NCBI GenBank assembly: GCA_035578155.1
Contig: JAPWDM010000008.1
Span: 2,811,347-2,875,346, forward strand
Origin: Brachynemurus nebulosus
Lineage: Eukaryota; Arthropoda; Insecta; Neuroptera; Myrmeleontidae
Direction: 5' to 3'
Length of the DNA: 64,000 nucleotides
How positions within the stretch are numbered: position 1 is the stretch's first letter; each line of letters opens with the position of its first letter. The notes under the pieces were generated by a model. That model saw nothing but the letters and a program-made list of their open reading frames with translations. It made no database searches and had not been told where the DNA came from. This document shows positions 23,528-35,558 of the stretch, piece after piece. Both the position numbers and the translations under genes were made by a program.

Positions 23528-23797
23528 CTAATTTAATAAATTGTGGGTTTGTGAGCATTTAACAAATGAAATTTTCCTATTTTTGGAAATTGATGCATTA
23601 ATTTCGTGTGGTAGTTCTTTTAAATGCGAACTTTGCAAACACAGTGCAGTAAAACAAACAGAGTTACTATTCAAACTTCCTTCATTTCTTTCACATTTTA
23701 TCAAACGATGAGCTTGAAGAATTTCCTCAGCATAAATAAAATTTTTCTGAGGTGGATTTGAACCAGCCCAGTTAAATATTTCACTTAAAGGTAACAT
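23528..23797 (-). CDS. Unrecognised 89-residue reading frame
   Basis: The frame has ordinary protein-like composition (SNPPQKNFIYAEEILQAHRL, then a serine-rich stretch with LQSSHLKELPHEINASI) in place of the low-complexity Ile/Tyr/Lys mix of most frames here, so it may be a fragment of a real protein. It converges on the THAP relic, end to end within ~40 bp. It could be another part of the same decayed transposon after an inversion, but I do not recognise a family. No signal peptide or membrane segment is apparent. Confidence 0.3.
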   Translation of the reverse strand: MLPLSEIFNWAGSNPPQKNFIYAEEILQAHRLIKCERNEGSLNSNSVCFTALCLQSSHLKELPHEINASISKNRKISFVKCSQTHNLLN

Positions 23798-24354
23798 AAT
23801 TTAATTGAAATAAACGACTACTGACAGTAATAGATTTTTCGTTGCACACAAAAATCAGCCATGTTTTTTTGGCCACACCCCCGTGTCAGTTATCAATGGA
23901 GATAATTAAAAAAATTTAAAAGATTACAAAAATTTTTTTCTTGGTGACTACTCAACATAGGAAAATAATTCCAAATCCACATGAAGGCAAACACTCTCAA
24001 GAATATTAGATATATTTATTAACGTATCAGTCCTCGTTATTAAGGGCAATAACAAGGATAATATCCGAACCAATGTTACTTTTATATAGAGTTCCAATTA
24101 AGTGACCACTTCAAATGCACTTAACTACTGCACCAAGTCTCATCAAAATTCAAGGGGTACAACATAATAAAAGAAAAATATTTTTCATTTCCAATCTGCT
24201 GAACCGCCCCTCCTGTGGGTCCGACCCTGGACTTATATACATCAGTCGAAAGTATTTAAAAAATAAAATGTTGTGTCTAATAAAGTGTTTTTTTCCTATC
24301 TTTTATAGTTTTCAAGATAATCAAGAATAATCGAAAGAGGTATATTAAGATATA

Positions 24355-24650
24355 TCACTATACCGCTAGTATTGTTATTAAAATAATTCGCCTCCGGGGC
24401 CAATTCACCTATACTTATCCGGTTATACCCTTTCATCAAAATCCGTCCAGTAGTTTTTACGCAATGTGTGCACATGCTCAAAATGGTTTTTCTATTTTCC
24501 CGTTGAAATGAAACATTTTCCCGGAATAAAAAGTATCGTAGATGTTGACCCAGGTAATAAGTTATCATCACACCAAATTTCATTAAAATCCGTCCAATAG
24601 TTTTTGCATGATACGTGAACAGACAGACAGACAGACAGAAATTTTAAACA
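24355..24650 (+). mobile_element. LINE/SINE-like 3' tail ending in (GACA)n
   Basis: Carries 'cccggaataaaaagtatcg', 'gttgacccaggtaataag', 'ttcattaaaatccgtccaa' and a short tetranucleotide tail of 'gaca' units at about 24620-24639. This arrangement resembles the 3' ends of RTE-type LINEs and derived SINEs of insects. No reverse transcriptase is present. Confidence 0.55.
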
Positions 24651-25031
24651 TCGCTGTTTTGATAACTTCTACATCGATAACTATTTACAGTGTCGCAGTA
24701 CAATTTTCAAAAAAATATTTCATGTACAGGAATGGTCTCGTTACAGTTTCATTATATGTATAGATTAAATTTACCAAATTCAAATCATTTTCTCTCCTTG
24801 AAAAGGAAAATTTAATTTTCATAATATATTAACTTTACGCATCGTCTGTTGCATACAAATCCGATAAAAATATATCGATAAAAAAACGATGGGGGAGGGG
24901 TGAAATTTACCAATTTCTTGAAACGTTTTTGCCTCAAAATAGGTACATTCTAAAAAAGTGTGGGGTATGGCACAAAGCTTCCTTGTATTCGCAACCAACT
25001 TTCATTCAATCTTTAAAGTAACTGTGCTTAA

Positions 25032-26152
25032 TCCTAGAATCATACGTACACGTCAAAACCCCGTAGGAACTTCTCTATCTGCTCCAATACTACGACTTGT
25101 TGTTACTTGTTTGCTGTGAGATTTCTGTTATCTAGTCTATTTCAGTTAAATTTAACCATGCTTCATCACTTTGAATTTAAATAATTTCCGTTTTCTTGGC
25201 TTCATCTCTTTTATTATTGCATTTATGTAAATTTTAAATTTGCAGTTTATTTTTAGAAAAGAATAGAAGATCGATTTGTTTCGAATATAAGAATTATTTC
25301 ATTTTTTAACGGAAACTCATGATCAATTTTATCTGAAAAGAGGTATAATTTATTTGTTATTATAACACACCACATATATTTATTTTGTTTATAGTCATTG
25401 TCGTTTTGTTTGTGTTGAAATAGTGTCCGTCAAAAGGACGTCGATGTATGATTAACGTATGTTTTTTTTTGAAGATTTTGTACACTACATATAAAAGTTT
25501 TCCTAATTTTTTTTTAAAATTTATTAAAGATATGGAGGTTATAATTAATTTATTCAATGATTAGGATAATGTGAAAGATGATTACAGCTGTTTGACTTAT
25601 AGAGACGACATAATACTGAAGTTTTAATATATTGAATCGAAAACTAAAAAATGCATTTCGAATGACTTAATAAAAGATTAACAATTTATTTTGTGGAAAA
25701 TATTTTAATTTTTATTATTTTTTGAGATCTTATTCGAAAAATTACTAACAAATTTTAGAAAATTTACAAATGTGCCTAATGGGGAAATAACTACATATCT
25801 ATAGGAATATTTATAACTGAGAAATTTTACATTCTGTAAAGTCACACATGTCCACTGATTCATAATAGTTCATAAATTAATTATTACAATTGATGTATTT
25901 ATCTATTTTTTAATTTTTATAATGAAAATATGCTTTGATAAAAAGATTAAAAAAATTAATAAATATTTACATTTTAAAAGAAATTTTTCCAAATCCAATT
26001 TTTTTAAACATTTTGTTCGCTTTTGTAGTGTTGTTATGTAAAAAAAATGTTTTTTGCAAATAAACTCTAAAACTCTCCGTAAAAAGTCCATCCGTCAAAA
26101 CGACGTCGATGTATGATTAACGTTTCTCGTAGACCAACGTATGATTCTAGGG
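25032..26152. mobile_element. Fam-A MITE copy 3, with internal insertion
   Basis: The left end is TCCTAGAATCATACGTACAC (first base changed) and the right end ACGTATGATTCTAGGG, with TTAA at 25028-25031 and 26153-26156. The first internal motif is mutated (GTCAAAACCCCGTAGG). An extra ~210 bp lies at 25135-25346 relative to the other copies. Confidence 0.85.
25135..25346. other. Insertion inside Fam-A copy 3
   Basis: The other copies read 'gttatctaatttatttg'. Here the sequence breaks after 'gttatcta' and resumes at 'atttatttg'. The insert begins 'gtctatttcagttaaa' and ends 'ctgaaaagaggtata'. No terminal repeats were recognised. TA flanks it, so a TA duplication is possible. Confidence 0.6.
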
Positions 26153-26156
26153 TTAA

Positions 26157-26529
26157 ATTGCTACCATATTATTCCGTTCGATTGCGATGAAATTTGTAAG
26201 GTGTCTATCATCTAGGAACCAACTCGCATAATTTCTATAATCGATTTTATCAAGATCGATTGAAACCAATACACAGACAAATCGATAGAGGCAGATACGA
26301 GGCCAGAATTGATCAGGACGCACTAAAATGTTAAAATGCACATGAAAATTTTGTATATTTCAAAAGTGATTACAATACTTCCACGACTTTAGTAGTCTCG
26401 GAGGCAAAAAGAATTTAACAATAGATACTGAAGCTCCTTTATTCCAGAAAGCTTCATGGCTTCGTGGTATTCGTGATATTCCCTTTCCTTGACTTTATAT
26501 AACCATATTTTAATAAACTGTATTTATCA
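26157..26529. other. Unassigned stretch, no gene seen
   Basis: Low-repeat sequence with slightly higher complexity, including a short minus-strand frame (26153-26341) that I do not recognise. No terminal repeats seen. Confidence 0.3.
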
Positions 26530-28280
26530 GTAAGATGCTCCGTAAAACGAATTTTTCAAAGGATATTATCGAAACGTCTCTAAATATTTATTTAATTCAA
26601 TACCAATGTGAGCCTCTTCCGAAAAGAAATTGACTACCCCAATTTTGAGAAAAATGATTTCAAAGTTTTTGAATTTTAACACGGGCTCTTATGGGAAAAC
26701 TCTATTTTTGTTTTTGAATAATGTTACAAGCCGGGCTTATTATTCAAAATTTAAATAATTTTTTTTAAATTTAAATTTATTCTATATGGAAATAAAATAT
26801 AATTCCAAATTGAAAAGTTTGAATCGAATTGTAAGTTTTATTAAAGTAATGCGTAGATACATATTCTAATCTAATGAACACTTGCATAAATAAATAATTA
26901 CTAAATACTTGTATAAACAAAAGGGTCCATTCATCGAAGTAACGGCGTAAGTTAAATAAATTTCTTAAGTAACGAACATGTTTAGACTATAAACATCCGG
27001 GCGACAAAAACCGTTGGCGATAAATAATAATTAATAAATTAACGAGAACTAATTAATTGCTGATAAAGGATTTTTGCTATGAACTTTCTAGAATAAATTT
27101 ATAGACCAGAGGGGTATGAGGTAAAGGGTATGTAGAAGCCAAGCCAAATTGAAAATCAAAACGGTTAAAAAAAAGTCGTTCACGGAATTTCAGAGAGTAA
27201 AGAAGTCGGTTCGTGGGTTTTGATTGTTTAATAAATTTGTATTAAGGGCTTTGTTGTATAGTTGGGTGATTTGGGATTTTGTGTGGGATTTGTGGATTGG
27301 GTTGATTGAGAGAATTTGGGTAATTTTGACTATTTAACCGGGACATTTGTGGATAATTGTAAACTTTTAGGGTTGTAAACTTGTGTAAGTTAGTGTTAAG
27401 TACTTTGTAGCAAGAAAGTGTAGTTTTGTAAAAACTAGCTGTGTAAGTTTTATTGTTTTATATTATAAGGAGAATTTGGTGAGTACCTAAGATTTTGTAA
27501 TATATTTTTTGGTTCATATTCTTTTTAACTAAAACCTCAAACATCAACTTTCTGGAACTGATTGTGAAAATATCAATAATTTCGGGAAAACAGCGGGTAC
27601 AAAGGGTTAAATTTTATTTATGAAGCGTAACTGAATATTTTGATAGTTGGATGTAACAATGGGTTCGTAAATGATGTTTGAAGTTTAATGAAATTTTATT
27701 GGGTTTTGTATCATTTTTAAGGCGGGTTATATTAGTTTCTGTATAAGCTGGGCTAAATAGTTTGTATAAATTTTATATATTAGACGGGTTAAAATAAATT
27801 AGAAGAAAAAGGAATTTCGGTTGTTTTATTTCAGTAAATTTTAGATCTTTTATTTCAGCCAGAAAATCCACTTTTATCGCCAATTAATCCTTACGGATTA
27901 ACCTTGGCAGGAGTTCGAACCCCTGCTTCTATATTCGGCACATGAAAATTTACGCTACCCGTGTGTCGAGTAAATAATATAATTCGCCGTTCCTTGGTTT
28001 TCCATGTACATATGGTTAACTACGGGGCGCGGTAACAATAAAATGAAAACGTGTCAAAGGAATTTGATAAAAATGTATTTGATAAAATATACAAAGTTAC
28101 AAACCATATTTAATAAGAAATAAAAATTATTCATTACGCCGTCTTTGAAATATAATTTATAAACATCATTTTACGACGTTTTTACAACGCTTCTTCAACA
28201 ATTCTTTTAAATTGCTACAACATAAGCGCGCGGAAATTCAAAAAAACAAGTGGTATCCAAAAATATTAACTGAAGAATAT
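26530..28280. repeat. Fam-F repeat, copy B (with solo LTR)
   Basis: Matches copy A at 10536-11700 on both sides of the LTR. It contains the empty form of the site where copy A holds the 718 bp foldback ('ttattcattacgccgtc', near 28131). Its own right side is cut by a TTAA element at 28281. Confidence 0.75.
26722..28037. mobile_element. Solo LTR, ~1.3 kb
   Basis: Begins TGTTACAAGCCGGG and ends GCGCGGTAACA, the TG...CA inverted termini of LTR retrotransposons, and is flanked by ATAA on both sides (26718-26721, 28038-28041). Copy A of the host repeat has a single ATAA at the matching point ('caataaaatgaaaac', about 10734), so the 4 bp duplication and the solo state are well supported. No internal gag/pol is present, so the element recombined between its LTRs. 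A second copy begins at 63326. Superfamily unknown from the LTR alone. Confidence 0.8.
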
Positions 28281-29166
28281 TTAAGGAGAGGGTAAGGTTA
28301 ATTCGTACAATAAAAGGCATGTTTTTATTATTTTTTTTGACGACACAGTTAAAATTTCTTTATTAAAACCAGTGATACATTGAAGTATAACATTCGAAGT
28401 TTATTGTATAAAATTTTCACGAAAAAATATTAAAAAATACAGTAATGGCAGCAATTATTCGAACGTGTCTCGGAAAAAAGTAGAATTGCGGTGACCCTCA
28501 TAACTTGGTGCTGGATCATCCGAAATAAAAAAATTAAAGCTCATTCGTTAGATAATAGTTTTCCTTAGGTAACGCTGAGAGGGTTTTTCGAAATTTCAAT
28601 TTTTCACTTTTTTGGAACACTTAGAAACGGAAAAACACGATTTTTGCGAAAAAAATTGGCTAATTTGTTATTGTAAAATAAAAATTATTAACAAATGTGG
28701 AAAAAACTCTCCAGCGTTACGTCGTAAATTATGTACAGAAATAGTGTTCAAAATTTCAAATGGATCGGTGCTGTAGTTTTGAAGTTATGAGAGGCACCGA
28801 CTTTGAAAACGTGAGCTGTGGGGAAAACGCTCTCAAGTTTTGAACACTTAAAAATTCTTGTATAAAACTGATATAGAATACTTACTGCTAAACTAAATTT
28901 TATACCCTACACTGACAATATATACAGTACAGGTATAAACACCTTAGTACTTCCATTGAAATTTCTATAATATAACTGAGAGAGATATATATATATAGAG
29001 AGCGAAACATCTGCCAGGTAACAACAAAAATGCTTATAACTTCGTCAATTTTGCTCCAATCAACTTGAAATTTTGAGACAATATTCTTGAGATATTATGC
29101 ATTCAGTTAAAAAAATAAAAAAAATGCAAAAAAAAAAATTATTTTAATACCTTACCCTGCCCTTAA
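28281..29166. mobile_element. TTAA-flanked element with GGAGAGGGTAAGG ends
   Basis: The left end is TTAA then GGAGAGGGTAAGG. The right end is the complement, CCTTACCCTGCCC then TTAA (29163-29166). It is inserted in Fam-F copy B. There is a purine-rich 'gagagagatatatatata' tract at about 28978. No coding frame. TTAA duplication fits piggyBac-type or a similar TTAA-specific superfamily. Confidence 0.7.
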
Positions 29167-29169
29167 TAC

Positions 29170-30840
29170 ATTATTTAATTTTTGATAAAAGAAAATTTTT
29201 TCACTGAAATATACTTTTGAATCTGACTATCTCAGAGCAACTACGCGCTTGGTTTTGGTGTCAAATATCACACCCCCCCCAAAAAAAAAACGAAAAAAAA
29301 ATTTCATCCCGAACGCTGTAAAAAACGTTAGATGTTGAGAAAATTCTTAATTAATACTTGATTGATGTCTAACACGCACTTGACTACATCCAGTATAAGG
29401 ATATTATTCATGTCGATGATACAGTTTTAGTTGTATTCTTCGGTTCGTGTAGCAAATTAATTTGAAAGAAGTAGAACATTGTAGTAATTAGTGGGGCAAT
29501 GTGAATAATTAATTAAATTTTGTTGAGAGAAAATTGATTAGAACCGATACGAGTGTGTGCCGTGAATTACGATAAAATTTCGTGAGAACTTGTATATAAT
29601 TCATATCAATTGAACACGATCTTTGAGTACAGTAAACTGAAATATATAGCATGATTTTTTTTTTTAAGAGGGAACACTAACATTTTTACTGAAGTTTCAA
29701 TGAATTAATAAATTTAAATGCTAATCTTTTAAATTTAAATACAGCAAAGATTCTTTTTATAATACACTCTGATCAGATAGAAATGCAATTATATTGCTAT
29801 CTCTTTTTAAATACAAATTCAGAATATACACAGGATGATAACTATGACTTGCGATTTCGATGTGTTTAGAATACAAATGTATATGATAATTGTTTGCGAT
29901 ACATTTTATTGCAAAATATTTAATAATCAGTTTTCAAAATTTATACTTTTATGTATTTCGTATAAAAAATGCATTTCATATTTAATACATGAAACATCCT
30001 GTATACAAATTATATATTCGTAGTACATGTTTAAATGAATAAAAAATATATTTCTCTGTAAGGGTATTTCAGTGTAATAAACTGATGTGTCCGGGTCTAA
30101 ACGGATATATGTATATAGCATATTTTTTTTTATATATACATCGAATATAACTTCAAACATCATTAAATGATGCGCGATCAAATTCTGAACACATACATAT
30201 TATCAAAATTAAAACAATATAATAATTATGACGAAAATTACATGTCTAAGTTAGACACACATTTTATTTCTTTGAAAAACTGGAGAATAGTAATCCTGTA
30301 AAATGAGATAGTAAAAGTTGAAATCCGTAGTTTTTATTGGTACAGCTGTTTAGAGGATGTTTTTCTCTTTCTAATGATGTCAAGAATAAATGTTTTTTTT
30401 GTAGCAGGTTAATGTAGAAACTACTTACTTTGGAGATTGGTGCAAAGTGTCCGGGTCTAGACCGCCTGTCGGGCCTAGACGGTTTTACGGTATTTAATTT
30501 TTTTTAACTTTGACTCATGATCAATTGTATTTGAACTAGGGTATATCTACAAACACTTCCATCTGGGAAACTGTAGATTTTTGTTCCGAAAGGATAGAGT
30601 TCATAAGACATAAACGTTCATAAACGTTCGAAAATTATTTCTTCGGAACCCAGAAAATTCTTGTAAATTTCAACATCATATTTTCATAATATTGCCCCAT
30701 CTACCCAACCCTTTCATATTACCCATTGTTTCCCCTCAATCGAGTAACCAAATGATTGATGGTACATTTCTCAGTACCCCTGTAAACAAATGTAACAATT
30801 CCCCTAGGATGTACACTTTATTACACACAATTTACTGAAT
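29170..30840. other. AT-rich stretch with a repeated GC-rich motif
   Basis: The motif TGTCCGGGTCTARAC occurs at about 30089 and 30448; the second is followed by 'cgcctgtcgggcctagacgg', a near inverted repeat of it. No element boundaries, gene or RNA were recognised. The frames on both strands near 29835-30181 are AT-rich and unrecognised. Confidence 0.4.
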
Positions 30841-30841
30841 A

Positions 30842-30995
30842 TAATGCCCCGTTTACACATTGATTAGTGCGAGTGCTTACTACAAACACGTCTGGTATTA
30901 CGTTTCAATATACCAAAACAATACTTAAACGCAATTCGATGCCGTTTGAAACCAGCACTCGCATTCGCACTAATCAATGTGTAAATGGGGCATTA
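30842..30995. mobile_element. 154 bp MITE with TAATGCCCC ends
   Basis: The left end TAATGCCCCGTTTACACATT is repeated as its complement, 'aatgtgtaaatggggcatta', at the right. The arms also share 'gattagtgcgagtgct' in inverted form. GCCCC-type ends with a TTACA-like follow-on resemble small PIF/Harbinger MITEs, but the target duplication cannot be separated from the palindromic end. Confidence 0.7.
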
Positions 30996-30999
30996 ATAA

Positions 31000-31677
31000 G
31001 CTAGTGCAAACTGGAAATATTTTCAAGTATAAAAATTTATTACGCAACACATAAAATTGTTTAATTATAATGTCGCTAGTTGTCGCTATATGTAGATTGT
31101 CTGTCTATGACAGTATAGTTGTAAAGGCCTATTGTGCATCAGCAACATCTATTGTGGCGACAAAAAAATCGTATGTGTTTCAAACATAATTTTCAGAAGT
31201 AGGTGATACATTTTGTGTCACGTGAATCGAGCTAAGTGGGTGCCGTGCTGGCACGACCACACACGACTGACGTAAAGTGTGAAGTTGGTAGTAATTGCGT
31301 ACAAAAAAGAATCGCAAGAAAATCGGAAATTCAAAAAAAAATTTGAAAAGTCGCCAGTACATAGATGGTGACTACCCACCCAGTAACATAAAAAAATTAA
31401 ATCAGTTGATGTTAGAAATTGATTTTATGGGGTAAAACATCCTCTCAAAGTTGGAACTCAACAATTTAAAAATTGACTAATCATTTTTTTTCTGATGACG
31501 GAAACTATAGATTTAAATAAAACGACAAAATAGTCGCCACGATAAAAGTTGCCCGTGTGCGCTAGACTTTAAATTGGAAAAATTATGCTTTAACGTTATT
31601 CGTAACTGATTAGTGATGAATGGATTATCTAATCAAATTGTGCGGAAATTTAAAAGGGGAGAAGGTATTACTTCTAG
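31000..31677. other. Unassigned stretch, no gene seen
   Basis: A GC-richer patch at 31195-31285 ('gagctaagtgggtgccgtgc') has no recognised domain. A weak inverted pair, 'attgtggcgacaaaaaaatcg'-like near 31150 and 'aaaatagtcgccacgat' near 31527, may mark an eroded element. Confidence 0.35.
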
Positions 31678-32223
31678 TGCAGGTAGACAAAACTAGTTAA
31701 GTCCAAAATATCAACTTTACAGTAGAGAGTAAAAACTAAAATGAAATGCAGGCAACATCCGTTTATTTGAATTATCTTCAAGTTTACATGACATTTTGTA
31801 AATTTTTTTAAATCAATTACTTTCTTAACATGTAATACAGTAAATCATAAAAAAAATTAATTTTAAGCCTTAAACTAAAATTTTTTAAGATATTTTTGTG
31901 GACTTAACATATAAAAAACAACAATATATTTCATTATTAAAACCATTTGTGGACTTGCGGGTAGTTGTAGCCATAAAAATACATTTCCAGTTTAATTAAA
32001 CTATGTACATATTTATTATTTTATTAAGAATTTTAGGACCTTAACTTCTTTTGTTAGTGTCTGAAAAGAGTTTTTTTGATAACAAGTGCATAAAAAATGA
32101 TGTTAGGGGTGGAATTGAATTTTGCCCTTGTGGAAATATATGAGATAGACTCTCTTGGTCCTTATTATAAGATAAAAATCCAAAAAAATCAAAAATGGAC
32201 TTTACTACTTTTGTCTACCTGCG
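31678..32223. mobile_element. TIR element with TGCAGGTAGACAAAA ends and CTAG flanks
   Basis: The left end is TGCAGGTAGACAAAACTAG. The right end is the complement, 'tacttttgtctacctgcg'. CTAG flanks both ends (31674-31677, 32224-32227), a possible 4 bp duplication or a TA duplication within a shared palindrome. 546 bp, noncoding, class unknown. Confidence 0.65.
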
Positions 32224-32372
32224 CTAGATTTTGTATATAAAGTATACCAATTTCAAAAAAAAAAAAATTGACAGGACTCAAAAATGAATATTTTTAGTCG
32301 AATTTTTCTTAGACAAAATTAGACTTATACAGTTTCGTTTACTTATAGTTCGGATCAAAATCTCCCCAAATA

Positions 32373-32640
32373 AACCTAGAGGGCTGAAATTTTGTGTACA
32401 GGTTAAGTTAATAGCCAGCCACTGCTTCTTGGAGGTTTCAACTTTTAACCCTTACCCCCCACGATTTTTACGCCAATATTTCCTTGATTTTTTTGCTTTT
32501 CTTCTAACACGTCTAAAGACTCTCTAAGGGAACCTAGAGGGCTGAAATTTTGTACGTGTATCGAGTTAGTATCCAGCTAGTGCCTTTTAGGGATTCCACA
32601 TTACTTTTTTCCCCACTTTTCCCATTTTTACATCGGAATT
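32373..32640. repeat. Direct repeat, two ~150 bp units
   Basis: 'cctagagggctgaaattttg' followed by a 'gttagtatccagc'-like block occurs at about 32376 and 32531. Units are diverged. No coding frame. Confidence 0.55.
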
Positions 32641-32644
32641 CAAT

Positions 32645-33995
32645 GGTATTGTTAAATGTGTTTTAAATGCATTATTTTTATTCTAAAACAAGTGGGCGAA
32701 TAGTAATTTAAAAAAATTTAAAAAAAAATGAACTTACTTTTATAACAAATGCAATACATAAATATTAAATAATTTAAAAATGTTATTAAATTCACTGTTT
32801 ATTTATAAAGTAGGAATTTCGGAATTTTATTATCAATAAAATAGAAATTTTGGATTTTTTTGGAAAGAAAAAATATCTTCGTAAATGCCTTCCAGTTTAC
32901 TATTTAAGTTCCTTTTTTAATATTTAAAAATAAAACACAAAGGAAATTGGCGGATAAGCATGCGTAGGAATGCAGGTCGTACGAATTGTGTTGGCTTTTT
33001 TCCTGCTAACTGCTATCGGCACCAAATTGAAATTTACTGAGATTCAGTCCTTAAAAACTTAAAATCTTTTTTTAAGGCCCTGATCAGCCGGACACTCATC
33101 ATCAGTTTTGAGACCACCAAAATGACAAATCGCTTGTGGACTTTCAATCACATTTCGCTTGTAGACATTCAATACCGAAGATGAAGGGAAAAATTCGACT
33201 TCCGTGATGGGGCCTCGCTGCTCACGGCGTTTTTTTTACATTATTCTTTATTTGTCAATTTGGAATAAGATACGACATTGTCTATTAAAAATTGCGTGTC
33301 AAACCGCGCAAAGTGATGACACGGGCACATAATGAAACCATACGTGTTCCGTGGTGATGACTACGAAACACTAAAATAAATACCAGCAACATAAAACTGA
33401 AAGTTTTTATCAAATTTTTAATTAAAATTAAGTGTGTAAAACAACTATAGAAAAGGGACTTTTAGGAAAGGGACAACATTCCACTCTCAAAATATCGGTC
33501 GTTACAACTGACCTTTAGAATAATTGTTGAAAGTTGAATATCCCCATAAGGTCTAATTAGGTTTTATATGTATGTGTATACATTAATACATACATACATA
33601 CACATGTATCCGACCTAACCCCAGAAAATTCATTAAAACTTTGTATGAATAAATTATATAAAATATTAGATCATTTTCTTGTGGGATTAAAACTTTATAT
33701 ACTTTCCGCTTATTCAAAATTTATTCATTGTAGATATTTAAACTAAAAACAATGATAATCTACCACCCTGTTCCGTTACCTTTCCCCCCGCGCCTTTCCC
33801 CCCCCCCCCAACATGGTGTTTAATGACCGTAATCGACGATGGTTGATGAAGTTTTGAAATCCTGCGTTAATCCCGCATCAATTCAAGATTATACTTATTA
33901 AATTCCTGTTTAAATATGTATTAGGTACCTCTTAGCAGGAAAAAAAACAAAAACATTCGCCAAGAGTGTATTTCACATGCGTCAAGTAAGGGTGC
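32645..33995. other. Unassigned stretch, no gene seen
   Basis: Contains a short palindrome of 'atacatacatacaca' type near 33560-33610 and C-runs near 33775-33810. No protein, RNA gene or bounded element recognised. Confidence 0.35.
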
Positions 33996-33999
33996 CTTA

Positions 34000-35168
34000 T
34001 ACACAGTAAAAAAATTTGTGTTCTGCGTAAAAAAAAACTAGTAGTTAAAATTTTTGTGTTAAATAAGTAACACAACCCTGCGTTAATGCAACATTTCGTG
34101 TTTGTGTTAAATGAAAATATATTAACACAAATTTCGATTTAAGCTGAATAAAAATGTTAACCTGTTTTGTACAACAAAGAAGTAACACAATCTTTGTGTA
34201 AAGCAAAAGAATATTATAAGTAAGTAAATTAGATTAAAATATATATCTACCAAAATATATATAATAAAAAAGATGAGAGTAGTTCTTATTATTAAACAAA
34301 ACCGAAAAATTATAAGTTTTTTCAGTTATTGACAAACTTATTAAAAATTATTTTTATTTTTACTGAACGCGTTTTCAACTTTTCGGTCATCCTCAGAGTA
34401 GAAAGATGAAAATAATTAATGGGAATTTATAGGTAAGAAAGATATATAATTATTTTCATCTTTCTACTCTGAGGATGACCGAAAGGTTGAAAACGTGTTC
34501 AGTAAAAACAAAAATAATTTTTAATTCGTGAAACAGACAAAGTAATCGAACTTTAAATATTTTTCAATATTTAAAATGGAGTTTCACAAAGTAAATCTCT
34601 CAACAGTGAATTATTTAAATATAGTTTTACTAAATATGATTTTTTTAAACTGAATCTGTAACAAAATAACCTTAAAATGTAAGAAAATTGTTTCATTTTT
34701 AAACGTTTAATAAAACTATATTCGTCAATAACTGAAAAAACTTACAATTTTTCGGTTTTGTTTAATAATGAGAACTACTCTCATCTTTTTTATTATATAT
34801 ATTTTCGTAGATATATAATATGGACACAAGTAAGAATTTTTACCAAGAACTGACTTACTTTGCGTTCTTTGAGTCTCATTTATAATAATATATGAACAAA
34901 ATCGTTATAATTTTTGACGACTTTCAAATATCTTAAGCTTCAGTGGAATTGTTCAGTGAAATATTGATTAAAAAAGTTTAACAACTAACTCTGCTAAATC
35001 TGAAAAATTAACACAAAATGTATGTCCTCTTGTGTGTTAAATCATTGACACAAATCTTGTGTATAGATTTGACACATATGCTTTGTGTTAAAATAACACA
35101 AAAAATTGAGTGGACCGTTCTGGACATGTAAAATGTGTTAATTTTAACACAAATTTTTTCACTGTGTA
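34000..35168. mobile_element. TA-flanked element with TGTGTTAA subterminal repeats
   Basis: The left end is TA then CACAGTAAAAAAATTTGTG. The right end is the complement, 'acacaaattttttcactgtg' then TA. Short copies of TGTGTTAA or its complement recur many times within ~150 bp of each end (for example 34020-34210 and 35010-35150), a pattern seen where a transposase binds subterminal sites. The centre holds a separate nested inverted repeat. No transposase. Confidence 0.75.
34239..34817. repeat. Nested double inverted repeat
   Basis: The outer arms ('gatgagagtagttcttatta' and its complement near 34775) enclose about 580 bp. Inside them a second hairpin at 34339-34524 has ~80 bp arms around 'tctactctgaggatgaccg', with a loop of about 35 bp. 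It lies in the middle of the TA-flanked element, so it is either its core or a later insertion. Confidence 0.65.
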
Positions 35169-35558
35169 AGTGGCTAGTGGCGCCTAGTGGTTAGAGTTTT
35201 TGGAATAAAATTTTGAAGCATTAAAGAATATTTTTGCAACTGTGTTTCTTGAAGTTATCTACTACATGGAAAAATATTGAATCATAGGTATGTTTTATAG
35301 TTCAGTAGAAACACATAGCAACAACAATAAACGTGTTGAATAATATGACATCGAGTATGCTGTGATTAAATTAATCAAATTAGACAATATAATTGTTTAT
35401 TTTTATCTAAATGTTTGAATTGGTTTATTATTTCAAATCAATAGTTCATTATCTAGCAACGTTACCAGACTTTTTATAATATGTTTTTATAAATACCAAC
35501 ATTAACCGTCAGGACTTTGTTCAGCTGTCAGTACCCCAGCGTCCAAAAACATATCCAT

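Noticed and set aside
27903..27930. Possible tRNA T-arm ('gagttcgaacccct')
   Set aside because: The stem does not pair correctly around the loop on either strand and no acceptor, D or anticodon arms were found. It lies inside the LTR.
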